Of a stretch of DNA of 12,729 nucleotides, positions 1 to 10,000 are shown piece after piece; within the stretch, counting starts at the first letter, position 1; every line of letters begins with the position of its first letter. The stretch lies in the NCBI GenBank assembly GCA_044370375.1, contig JBILVQ010000075.1, positions 1 to 12,729 on the forward strand. Direction: 5' to 3'. Below the pieces are notes generated by a model that had not been told where the DNA came from, did not search any database, and saw only the letters and a program-made list of their open reading frames with translations. A program made the position numbers and the translations under genes. The DNA is from JBILVQ01 sp044370375. GTDB lineage: Bacteria > Bacteroidota > Bacteroidia > UBA4408.

Positions 1-1629
1 AGATTCTTGTCCTTTTTTTCCGTTCACCGGAATCCAGTATCCTTCACCAAAGGTGTTGTCGAAGAAACCATGCCCGGAATAATAGATGAGCAAATTGTCG
101 TTAACGCCAACGGTTTCTACCACTTTTTTAAAAGCATCCAATACACCTTGCTTGGTGGCAGCAGAATCAAGGACAGAAAAGGTGTTTTCAGGTAAAAATC
201 CGTACTTCTGTTGAAGCAAGGAAGTTAGCGATTGGGCATCATAAACAGCATTGCTTAATTGCGGCCAGGAGCTGTATTTATCAATACCAATCACCATTAA
301 ATAATTCTTGGCATTGGCAAGCAATTCAGACTCGGGAATAGAATCCTGACGAACGATTCTGAATTTTTTGATGGCCTGATTGCCATTGATATCATCGGCT
401 TCAACGTTGTAAAGGTTTTCTCCAATCGAGAGTTTTACCGATATTTCAAATTCACTGGCTGATGACAATTTAATTTTTTGTCCGTTAAGCGTTGCATTGT
501 TCACTCCATAATCATCCATGGCAAATCCTCGGATGGTAATTTCTTCACGGGCTGTGATGAAACGGTCCTTTACAAGGGGCGGGTAAGAAATGGCAATCTG
601 CGGAGGCGTATTGTCTTTTTTGTTTTTGATTTTTGTTTTTTGAACCGGTGTTGCAGCAGCTACCCTGAAGTCGTAAAAATTAATTTTGTTGGAGAGGTTT
701 CCTGTAAAAGTTAAATAGCGACCATTGGGCGATGTATCGAAGGCTTTGACGGTTTGTGGTTTGGTTACTCCTTTCCACAAAGGTTTTGAATTGTCAACGG
801 TATATACAATGACATTTCCTTGGTTGGTGCCTGCTACAAAGGTTTTTTCTCCGGTGGAGTAGCGCAATCGAGTAATGCGGCCTGATTGGGTTTCGATGTA
901 ACCGGTAAAAACAAAGTTAGGTTCATCGTAAATGAATTTGTGGATGATTCCACCATCATCACCTACCATCATCAACATATCGTCTTCAGAAAATTCGATG
1001 CAACGCGACCAGAAATTGAAAGTGTTGGTAAAAACAACCCGCATGCTGTCGGTTTTATAAACCATCAGTTTTTTATTTGAGCCGGTGATGGCCAGTAAAG
1101 TTCCATCGTTTGTAGTTACGGCATCGGTTACGTAGAAGTCGGGCAAGGGTAGGTTCTTTACTATTTTACCTGAACTTCGTTCAATCACCGAAACGGTTTT
1201 GTTTTTTTGATAAACGGTTATGAATTTGCCGTCTTTGGAAGGATGAATAAAAATCACTTGACCCTCGATGGAGGTAATTTTCTTTGATTTTCCTTCCGGG
1301 ATGGAATACTCTTCAATCAGAATGGTTTTTGAAAAAGCCTTTTCCTTTCTGGCCACAAACGCGGTTGATCCAACCGAACTGGCATGAAGAATATTTTTGA
1401 CCTTTATTTTTTTTAATTTTTTGGGTGCATCGCTGGTGTTCCAGATGGTGATGCCCTTGTTGCTGATGGTGGTAAAATATTTACTATCGGCATTGTAGGT
1501 GCCATCGAAAATTTGCTTTTCGGATCCTACCGAAAAATCCTTTTTAAGTTGTGCCTTGGTGGTCAATGAGATCATGAATCCCAATAGGCACAGGAGAGTG
1601 GTTTTCATGAATTTTTTCCTCGTTTTCAT
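1..1629 (-). CDS. Exported caspase-family (peptidase C14) protein with N-terminal WD40-like propeller, 3' end beyond window
   Basis: The frame stays open for 543 codons to the left edge, so the C-terminus is missing. Residues 1-27 form a signal peptide ending 'TTKAQ', so the protein should be exported. Residues about 30-328 are WD40-like repeats, with blades such as 'GITIWNTSD', 'GNVIVYTVDN' and 'NKINFYDFRV'. Residues about 337-428 look like an Ig-like sandwich ('PPQIAISYPPL', 'GFAMDDYGVNNATLNG'). Residues about 436-543 are the start of a caspase fold: 'YLMVIGIDKY', 'LSNAVYDAQSLTSLL', then 'LLIYYSGHG' with the catalytic His at residue 520. The catalytic Cys is expected just past the edge and cannot be checked. 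Family members are cysteine peptidases; the substrate is unknown. The start is ambiguous. ATG at 1629 overlaps the upstream stop as ATGA, which suggests coupling. ATG at 1608 (Met8) has a GAGG about nine bases upstream and also begins a good signal peptide. It is the last visible gene of a probable three-gene operon. Confidence 0.88.
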   Translation of the reverse strand, partial: MKTRKKFMKTTLLCLLGFMISLTTKAQLKKDFSVGSEKQIFDGTYNADSKYFTTISNKGITIWNTSDAPKKLKKIKVKNILHASSVGSTAFVARKEKAFSKTILIEEYSIPEGKSKKITSIEGQVIFIHPSKDGKFITVYQKNKTVSVIERSSGKIVKNLPLPDFYVTDAVTTNDGTLLAITGSNKKLMVYKTDSMRVVFTNTFNFWSRCIEFSEDDMLMMVGDDGGIIHKFIYDEPNFVFTGYIETQSGRITRLRYSTGEKTFVAGTNQGNVIVYTVDNSKPLWKGVTKPQTVKAFDTSPNGRYLTFTGNLSNKINFYDFRVAAATPVQKTKIKNKKDNTPPQIAISYPPLVKDRFITAREEITIRGFAMDDYGVNNATLNGQKIKLSSASEFEISVKLSIGENLYNVEADDINGNQAIKKFRIVRQDSIPESELLANAKNYLMVIGIDKYSSWPQLSNAVYDAQSLTSLLQQKYGFLPENTFSVLDSAATKQGVLDAFKKVVETVGVNDNLLIYYSGHGFFDNTFGEGYWIPVNGKKGQES

Positions 1630-2399
1630 TTTTTCTTACTTAAACCAAGTTTGAAACAAAGTCCTATGTTGATGTTCATGAAGGATAGAGCTTCCTTTTG
1701 AATGGTGGCTCCCGATAAGTACAATTTACCATCCTGCAAACTGGAGGTTAGCTCAACGGTAGAAGCTCTGTAAAAGGTAGCATCTCCGAAAGGTTTGTAC
1801 CATTGTCCTTCAACAACAATGGAAAAACTGCGAGAAAGCAGAACATCAAATCCTCCTTCCAGCATGGTACCGGCACCACTGGTATTGGTTAATCGTGCAT
1901 CAATACTGGATAGGGGAGCAGCATCATTGGCCTTGTTAACGGGCCTGGCCGACATAAAAGCCAAAGAGGCACCCAAAAAAGGGTTGATGGTTTTTACTCG
2001 GGTAAAAAAGTATCGTCCACCAATGGATAACTGAGCTATTTTAAGGTATTGTTTGCGGTTGCGGCTTTCAAAGGCTGAGTCACCGGCCAAAACTCCATCA
2101 TTCAGTCCAAAGTAATAACTCTTTACCACTTGGTTTTTTTCTGCCCTTCCAATGGCACCGCCAATGGCATCATTCATCGTTTGAAGTCCGATACAAAGTT
2201 GCCAGTTTTGATAAACTTCTTTTTGAAATTTAAGTTGTAAACCGGCCACCAAAGGGTGGGTTCCGAAACTACCACTCGCAGTACTTGCTGTGGCAAAACC
2301 AAATTGCAGTGCAGCTCCATACGTGTCCTGGGCCTTTGAATCCGTTGTTGCAAACAACAAAGCAAGGTTCAATAGCAATATGCTGAAAAAAGACTTCAT
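1626..2399 (-). CDS. Predicted outer-membrane beta-barrel protein
   Basis: This 257-residue protein begins with a clear signal peptide, 'MKSFFSILLLNLALLFATT' followed by 'DSKAQ', so mature protein starts near residue 24. The rest alternates short hydrophobic/aromatic strands with polar loops, e.g. 'YGAALQFGFATAS', 'LKIAQLSIGGRYFFTRV', 'INPFLGASLAFMSA', 'SFSIVVEGQWYKPFGDA'. It ends with a strand-like 'FMNINIGLCFKLGL' near the C-terminus, as in small eight-stranded barrels of the OMP_b-brl type. The reading frame extends upstream to an ATG at 2456, but that would place 19 residues before the signal peptide and overlap the previous gene by about 50 bases, so ATG at 2399 was chosen. It starts 4 bases after the lipoprotein stop and overlaps the caspase start by 4 bases, so co-transcription is likely. 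It lacks features of the PorP/SprF family that often accompanies type IX adhesins. Specific function is not recognised. Confidence 0.85.
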   Translation of the reverse strand: MKSFFSILLLNLALLFATTDSKAQDTYGAALQFGFATASTASGSFGTHPLVAGLQLKFQKEVYQNWQLCIGLQTMNDAIGGAIGRAEKNQVVKSYYFGLNDGVLAGDSAFESRNRKQYLKIAQLSIGGRYFFTRVKTINPFLGASLAFMSARPVNKANDAAPLSSIDARLTNTSGAGTMLEGGFDVLLSRSFSIVVEGQWYKPFGDATFYRASTVELTSSLQDGKLYLSGATIQKEALSFMNINIGLCFKLGLSKKK

Positions 2400-2403
2400 G
2401 AGA

Positions 2404-3849
2404 TTATGGCTTAAATTTGAATACATAAACTTTCCCCGGAGTTGATGGATTAACAACCATTAAATAAGTATAAGGCGCAACAAAGGCAAAGCCCCTGCAT
2501 ATACCGGTTTTTAAAATGCTTTCGTAGCCCGTAGCTGAATTGGTAACATTGTAGGCTTTTTTTAAGCCAGTTTGTTCAGTGAAGGAATTGAGAAAAAGCT
2601 GCGGATTTGCCGGATTATTACTAACTGGATTAACGGCCTCTTTCAACGTGTAATAGGTGCCTCCGTGCTTAAAGATAAAAGAAGTATTCATCAAGGGTTC
2701 ACCGGAAGTTAAATCGGTATAAAGATGGCATTCAGGCGGACTACCGGGGGCAGGCCAAGTGAAGTAATACAACTTGTTGTTCGAAATTGTTAGCGTTAAA
2801 AAAACTGTATCGCGAAAAAGAAAGCTATTTTTCACTGCTCTTGAGTAATAGTTGTAATCATCACAACTACTGCTGAAAGGGATGGTTTGCGCTACCTGAC
2901 TGGGGCAGTAATCATCCGCATCTGAGAGGTTAACTTTATAGGTATTGTCCTCTTTTGTCAAAGATGTAATCAGTTTTGATTGAATGTTGTAAGCGAATTT
3001 TGTAAAGTGTCTCAAAGTATCCGAAGGTGAACAGGTGGTACCTTGGGCGGTCCATAAATTAGCTGCAATGTCGTAGGTGGCCCTGCTATAGGGTTTTTTA
3101 TTAAGTGTTCCGTTTTTTTGTGCCAGATAATTAATTTTTCCTTCGTTGTCTAAAAATGCAAAACAGGATTTTGGATATTCAGCATTATTGAAGGGGGCCT
3201 GTGCGAGGGTTTGATAATTGCTGCTGCCAAGAGAATAGGCGTACAAGCGCGGAATACTGCTTAAAGTGTCCACTAACAAATAGACGGTGCTGTCTTTAAA
3301 AATAAAACTGGATGGATTAAATGGAAAAGACAAGGTGGTAACATACTCCAGGGCTTTTTTGTCAAGCGATTTGATACCAATAGCCTTAGAATAGATCAGG
3401 GTATTCGCTGATTTCATATAAGCCCTCACGATATAGCCGTTGTTGCGATTTAAACTGTCCAATACTACTTCTTTCTGTGTAATGATTTCACCTGATTTTA
3501 CCTGACCCAAGGACCGCACACTAAGCTGTCCTTTCAAACGGTTGTTATCGGTTATGTATAGGTCAACCGAGTTAAGATTTTCAACAGCCGCCAGGGTTTG
3601 CTCGTAATAGTTTTTGTTGTCGGCACTGTCAATAGAAATTAAAAGGAAACCATATTCACGGTCTTCTGAACCGGTGTTGTTTACATTTAATAACAAGGAG
3701 GCTTCGTTTACACCGGAGGGTTCGAATTGTTTGATTTCTATTCCGGGTTGAATAACCTCTTCTTCGCCTTTTTGGCAGGAATTAAGCAGCAATAGAAAAA
3801 CACCTGAAAAAAGGCCCAAACAGAGAAAAAGATGTCTAAATTGGCTCAT
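2404..3849 (-). CDS. Surface-type lipoprotein with Fn3-like domain and probable Kelch-like propeller
   Basis: The 481-residue product starts with a lipoprotein signal, a hydrophobic stretch then 'LLLLNSC', with the lipidated cysteine at residue 25. The residues after it, 'QKGEEE', resemble the Bacteroidota lipoprotein export signal (Lys followed by acidic residues), which sends lipoproteins to the outside of the outer membrane. Residues about 35-160 resemble the Fn3-like domain common in Bacteroidota lipoproteins ('DREYGFLLIS' and 'NNGYIVRAYMKS' match its usual core and last strands). From about 165 to the end, repeated beta segments include the Kelch-like 'YDIAANLWT' near residue 259 and 'GGTYYTL', suggesting a propeller. 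No catalytic residues are recognised, so binding of a ligand or partner is more likely than enzymatic work. It is the first gene of the minus-strand operon, divergent from the giant adhesin gene. The start at 3849 directly precedes the signal peptide, and no Shine-Dalgarno site is seen. Confidence 0.87.
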   Translation of the reverse strand: MSQFRHLFLCLGLFSGVFLLLLNSCQKGEEEVIQPGIEIKQFEPSGVNEASLLLNVNNTGSEDREYGFLLISIDSADNKNYYEQTLAAVENLNSVDLYITDNNRLKGQLSVRSLGQVKSGEIITQKEVVLDSLNRNNGYIVRAYMKSANTLIYSKAIGIKSLDKKALEYVTTLSFPFNPSSFIFKDSTVYLLVDTLSSIPRLYAYSLGSSNYQTLAQAPFNNAEYPKSCFAFLDNEGKINYLAQKNGTLNKKPYSRATYDIAANLWTAQGTTCSPSDTLRHFTKFAYNIQSKLITSLTKEDNTYKVNLSDADDYCPSQVAQTIPFSSSCDDYNYYSRAVKNSFLFRDTVFLTLTISNNKLYYFTWPAPGSPPECHLYTDLTSGEPLMNTSFIFKHGGTYYTLKEAVNPVSNNPANPQLFLNSFTEQTGLKKAYNVTNSATGYESILKTGICRGFAFVAPYTYLMVVNPSTPGKVYVFKFKP

Positions 3850-4039
3850 GGATACGCATAAATTATCAACGAAAGGTACGGATTTTTTTTAATTGCTAGT
3901 TTATTCAGTATTTTCAAGGGTTTCAAAGGGTTGGAAAAATAAGATTTTGATGGTTCAAACTTTTTTTGTTAATTTCGATGAATGTGGCTCCATATAAAAT
4001 GGGGCTTTTGAAGGATTGTTCATTAAAAAAAACAGGTTT
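3850..4039. promoter_or_regulatory. Divergent intergenic region between the lipoprotein operon and the giant adhesin gene
   Basis: This 190-base AT-rich spacer separates two divergent start codons and must hold both promoters unless transcription arrives from elsewhere. It contains poly-T/poly-A runs and no credible gene: a short frame opening at an ATG at 3978 and extending into the adhesin gene lacks coding character. No convincing minus-strand promoter was found. A near match to the Bacteroidota -7 element (TACCTTTC, complement of 3871-3878) has no TTTG partner at a suitable distance. Confidence 0.5.
3946..3977 (+). promoter_or_regulatory. Possible Bacteroidota-type promoter for the giant adhesin gene
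   Basis: TTTG at 3946-3949 and TAATTTCG at 3970-3977 are 20 bases apart. The Bacteroidota housekeeping consensus is TTTG, a spacer of about 19-21 bases, then TAnnTTTG. The -33 element matches fully and the -7 element has one mismatch. Transcription would begin near 3984 and leave a leader of roughly 55 bases ending in an A-rich tract before the ATG at 4040. AT-rich sequence yields such matches by chance, so this is tentative. Confidence 0.35.
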
Positions 4040-7000
4040 ATGGGTCAGTTTTTACGCGGATTTAAAGCATTTTCTCTTTTCTTTCTCCTTGGTTTTTTTT
4101 CCAAGGAACTCAACGCGCAATCGGTTTTGTTCAATGAGTCTTGGAATAGCAATAATTTTACCTCAGGAGCTTGGTCGTTTTCTCCCTCACAGGCTAACTG
4201 GACCACCGGAGGAAGTTATACACCCACCGGAGGAACTAGTCCGAATGCTTTTTTCAATTGGTCGCCAACCCAGGGAAATTATTCCTTCGCCCTCACCAGT
4301 CAGGTGTTTGATGCCACAGCCATAACCAATCTAACACTTGATTATTTGTTGCTGTTGAACAATTACAGCACTTCAACGCTAGAGCAGTTTGCCGTTGAAT
4401 ACAAAACCACGGGTTCAGGCTCATGGAGTATTTTGGAGAATTTTAATAATTCGACCGGTTCCTTTAGCATTTCTAGAACCAACCAGTCTTTGGCCGGAAT
4501 GGACGGACAACAATTCCAAATCAGGTTCAGGGTGTATGGGCAAAATAGTTTTAACCTGAACGGGTGGGGACTGGATAACATTGTCATCAAAGGCACGCCT
4601 ACAACCATCCCCGGAAACCCTTCTCTATTTATTCCTGCCGATCTTTCTACTGGAGTTTTTGTGAACCAACCATTGATTTGGGCAACCCCTTTTGGTGCTG
4701 ATGGATACCGCCTAACTTTAGGAACCAATGCTCCCAATTACAATAATATCTTAAACAATGTTGACATTGGAAACGTGTCACAATATTTCAATGGTAACTG
4801 GAACCCCTCTACCACCTATGGATGGAGAATCATCCCATACAATACTTTCGGCAATGCCACTGGTAGTGTTTTCAGAACCTTTACCACAGTGGCAGCAGGT
4901 TGCAATGCGATAAGTTATTGTCCGATCACCTATGCTGCTGTTAACAATGGAGGAATTGCAAATGTGAATTTTGCGGGCATCAACAACAATTCAGGCAATG
5001 AGACTTCACAATATGGAGATTATACCGGCTTGGGCTCATTTCCCGTTTCTAGAGGAGCCACCTATCCCATCAATATTACGCATGGGCCATATAATTATGT
5101 GCGGGTGTTTTTTGATTGGAATCAGGATGGTGATTTCAGCGATGCCAATGAATTATATGATTTAGGAGCATCAAATTCCTCTACCCAAAGTACAATTCCT
5201 GTATTGGTCCCTTCAACGGCAAATCTTGGCACAACCCGCATGCGTGTGGTAATTAACAACAGTTTTACCCCTGTAAGTTGTAATTCCGGTTCCGGTAACG
5301 GACAGGCAGAGGATTATTGTATCGTTGTTAATTCGCAACCTTCTTGTTTGCCACCAAGCAATCTTACAGCAACGGTTAACTCATCCGCTTCAGTAACCTT
5401 AAGTTGGACCGATGCAAATCCTTCCTCTGCAGGTTTTCAAATTGATTTTGCTCCGCAGGGTGTTGCGCAAGGCTCAGGAACCATTTATAATTCAACCACA
5501 CTTAGCCGAACCATTAGCTCTTTACCCTCGGCCACTTCATTTCGATATTTCGTTAGGGCCGATTGCGGTTCAGGCAATTTCAGCGAATGGGTTGGTCCCT
5601 ATTACGTAACCCCTAACAATTCTTGTGTTGGCGCAGCAGCACTCGGTTCAGTCACAGCAGCTTGCACCCTTGTTAATCAAATCGGAACGCAGTTGAATCA
5701 GGATTCATTTGTAGGCTGTGCAGGAACGTATGATGCTCTTTACTATTCTTTTGTGGCTTCTTCAGGGTCTACAGAATTAACCATAACCAGAAATAATTCG
5801 AATATTTATTATCTGGAAATTATTGAAGGAAATTGCGGCACCCTTTCTTATTTGTGCTGCGATTATTTTAGCTCCGGAACAACCTACACGCTTTATCCAT
5901 CAGGGCTTGTGGCCGGACAAACGTACTATTTAAGAGTGGTTTCTTATTCACCCGTTGGTGCATCTTTTTTTGATATCTCGGTTTGTTATCAAAATGATTC
6001 CAGGACTTGCAGCATGCCTGCATTGGCCAATTATACCGAGACTTTGGAAAATTGTGGACAGACCAATTTGAATGATAATTGTACAGATGCTGAACCCGTT
6101 AGTTTTAGCGGAAATTATGTTATTCAAGGTTCTACTTTTTCTTCTTGTCTTGATGAAGACGACAGAGATCTTTATTTGATTACGCTCCCTCAATCAGGAG
6201 TTTATGATGTAAATCTTTTCTCTGGAGCACCTGTATCTGTTGATTTATATCGCTTATCCAACACTGACCCTTGCGGATCTACCAATTATATTTCTTCAAG
6301 CAACGTTTCTACATTTTGTTCGGGTGCTAATCTTTTAAATAACACCACACTTAATGCCGGAACTTATTTGTTGTATGTCTATTATGATGGAAACATAGGT
6401 CAATTTCCATGCGGGAGTCAAGGTATCAACAATTACCAGATATCTTTTACCTTGGATGGTTGTGCCCCTCCTTTGGTAGCTTCCATCAATGCCACCGAAA
6501 CTACGGCAAGCGTGAGTTTGGTTTCGGTTTCAGGTGCTACTCAATATAGCTGGGAGGTTGTTCCTGCAGGCAATGCACAAGGAGTTGGTGTCATTAGCTC
6601 CGGAAATAGTATATCTACTAATTTTAACATTACAGGGCTTACTGCCGGCAACACCTATTCTTTGTATTTGCGAACCAATTGCGGAGGCACATTTTCAGCC
6701 TATTCCGCTGCCAATGTGTTTGTAACCTTGTGTGGTTCCCTTTCCCCAATCCTTCTTCCCTTCGAGCAAGTTTACGATGCTTTATCCACTGCCATTGTTA
6801 TTGGTCCTGCCTTTGTGATTAATGATCCCGATCAATGTTGGTCTTTTAGCAACGGGCAGGTTATGACCGGAACAGATAACGTAATGTATAGTGCTACAGG
6901 AAATTTGGGTGTCACTATAGGCAACGAAGAGTATGATGTTTGTAAAGTAAGCGAGTTGATATCTACCTTCAACCTGAGTTCCTATTCAGGTGCTAACAAT

Positions 7001-10000
7001 ATTTTGACCTCTTTCGATCTTGCCATTGCAGGCAATTACAATCTTGATCCTGAAGACAAAGTTTTTGTAAGAGGCTCTGTAAACGATCCCTGGCTTACCC
7101 TTTTTGATTGGGGCACCAACTACTCTTTAACGTTCAATCAAGGTGTTTTTGAAGCGATTGCTGATATCGATTTGGACAGTGTCCTAAGTGCCAATGGCCA
7201 AAGTTTTTCAGCCTCCACCCAGTTTAAATTTTCCATAAACAGTTGTTATTATCCCTATTATCAATTTGGTTATGAAGGAATAACCCTTGATAATTTTAAG
7301 ATTTATACCTGCCCTCAGCCCTTGAATGCTGTGGTGTCTGGTATTACTTCGTCCTCAGCAACTTTTGCCTGGGAAGCTCCGGGAAGCTTTCAGGATTTCG
7401 AAGTTTATTTCGGTGCCGATCCACTTCCTGTCCCAGATGCTGCTACGGTCCCAACCCAACTTGTGGCAGGTGACACATCTTTGGTTTTTACCGGACTAAA
7501 CGCTGCTGCTGATTATCAGGTTTACGTTCGTACCGATTGCGGCAGTGCGAATAGCAACTGGACAGGTCCTGTTAACTTTTCAACCATCTGCCCTGCTTTT
7601 GTGCCTGCGGCACTTCCTTTGACAGAGAATTTTGATGCCCTGCCCAACGAAACAATCAGTAACACCGAGGTAGTTGTTTGTTTTCCGTCCAATGGTTTTT
7701 CTTTTGAGACAGATAATATTTACGGTCGTGGATTCACCGGTACAAGTTCTTATCAGAGTGGAATCGGTTCACCTACTTTTACCATGGCCAACGATGGTTC
7801 CGGTAATTATGCCGACAATAGCTTGTATTGGAGCGTCAATCTTGCTAATTTTTCCGCCTCTTCCAGTCTTCTTTTCGAAATGGAATACATGGATTTGGGT
7901 GACGAGAATGACGGAATAGACAAAGTTTATTTTAGAGGATCTTCTACCGATCCGTGGATTGATGTTTATGACTGGGCAAGCGGTACCGACAACGTGCTTC
8001 AAAACATTACACTCGATGTAGATTCTATTCTTATCAATAATGGACAATCCGTTGGAGCAGGATTTCAAGTGAGAGTAAGGCAGTATGATAATTTTCAGCC
8101 CGGCACAGATGGCTTGGCCATTAATAGCATGCGTATATTGCAAGACAACTGCGGAACAGCTCCCGTTAATTTAGATGCCGAAGTTACAGGACCAACAAGT
8201 GCAAACCTCAGCTGGGCAAGCACAGGCTCTGAAACCTTATGGGACATTGTTGTAGGCCCATATCCGCTCACAGTACCGGGATTAACTACAACTCCTACCC
8301 ATAACGATGTAAGTGCGCAACCTTTCGCGGTAAGCGGTTTAAGCAACAACGGAACCTATGAGTTTTATGTGCGTGCGCAATGTAATGCAGGGGTAACAAG
8401 CCTCTGGGAAGGACCCTTTGCCTTTACGCTGAATGATACCTGTATTGGTGCGGCACCATTAACACAGACTGCCAATGTTAGCTATACTTCCTTTAATGAA
8501 AGAGCCGCTACCATGGGATTAGTACATTGTGCTAATGCCTTGGGTGCGGTTTATGGTAAAGATGTTTGGTTTTCCTTTGTTCCAACCACAAGCCGGGTTA
8601 GAATTAATATTTTATCCTCTTCCTCTTATCCCATAGGCTTTGAATTGTTGGATGGCAACTGTACAACAAATTCTAACATTTGTTGTACCTACAATCCAAG
8701 CAATGCAACATCCATAGAAACCGTTACTCCCAACTTGGTGATTGGTCAAACCTATTTCATCAAATTGGGTATTGCTTCCTTTATTAGCAATCCGGTTATT
8801 AATGTTTCTGTTTCTAATCCACCAACGGCTGCCTGTTCTACAACCGCTCCTGCTCCTAACTACACAGAATCTGAAGCCTGCGGAAGTTTTCTCAACCAAA
8901 CTTGTTCAACAGCTGAAAGCATTAGTCTCAGTGCAAATCCATTTTTCATCTGGGGCGATGCGGTGAATCAATGCTCAAGACATGATACGGATGCTTATGC
9001 TTTCAACATTCCTACGGGTGGTGTTTTTCAATTCGATTTAACCGCTCCGTTTAATTCCAGATTGCAAGTATTTAATACCACTTCCGGTTGCGCTTCATTG
9101 GTACAGATTGGGAATATTTTGGGTAATGCCTGTGTTTTAACCAGTGCTAACCTTAATTTATCGGCTGGCAATTATGTGGTTATGGTGATCAATAATGGCA
9201 ACAACAATAGTCAAATCAATGCTTGCGGAATCAACTCCCGGTATGAGTTAAAGATAATAGGAAATTGTTCTTTGTCATCTACCTTTATTACGACTTCTCC
9301 CGGTGGAACGCTTTGTGCCGGAACTCCTTTAACATTAACCGCAAATCCTGCCGGAGCTTCTTATGCATGGAACACAGGAGCCTCCACCCAGAGCATCGTG
9401 GTAACCAGCAATGGAACTTATGCTGTGAATATTACCGATGCTAATGGATGTACAGGGTCATCTGCTGTCCTCGTTAACTTTTTATCCTTGCCATCTGTTT
9501 CGAAGAGTTCCAATTCTCCTGTTTGTGAAGGAGCTAGTCTTCAATTGAATGCCACCGGAGGTGTAAGTTATTCTTGGAGCGGACCGAATTCTTTTTCTTC
9601 AAGTCTCCAGAACCCAACGATTTCAGGGGTAACGGCAGCAGGAGCCGGAACTTATTATGTTACCGTTACAGGCTCCAATGGATGTTCACGCTTGGATTCA
9701 TTAACCGTAAACATTAACCCATTACCCTTTGAAATTGGTGAAGCACCACAGAATTTAGGTATTGCAGGAAACAATCAGATTATCTGTGCGAATAATAGTG
9801 CCGTGGTTACATTAAACAATTCACAACCTTCGGTCATTTATCAATTGCTTGATTCAGCCACCAATGCTTTAATTAGCAGCGCAAACGGAACAGGAGGAGC
9901 CATACAGTTGAATACAGGAATTCTGAATACAGACCGTGTCTTTAAAATCAATGCACTGTCGGGAACCTGTTCCAATCAATTGGATTCAATCATCCACATC

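Noticed and set aside
1626..2399. PorP/SprF-type partner of a type IX adhesin
   Set aside because: The typical N-terminal pattern of that family is absent, and the protein is shorter and looks like a small OMP_b-brl barrel. It is also on the opposite strand from the adhesin.
3966..4325. Plus-strand open frame of 119 codons at the start of the adhesin gene
   Set aside because: It overlaps the adhesin in another frame. The adhesin frame there has a signal peptide and a recognisable jellyroll, while this one has no protein-like pattern.
4363..4737. Minus-strand open frame of 124 codons
   Set aside because: Antisense shadow of the first jellyroll and Fn3 modules, with no domain, signal or operon context.
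7769..8143. Minus-strand open frame of 124 codons
   Set aside because: Antisense shadow of the third jellyroll, whose sense frame carries the conserved repeat motifs.
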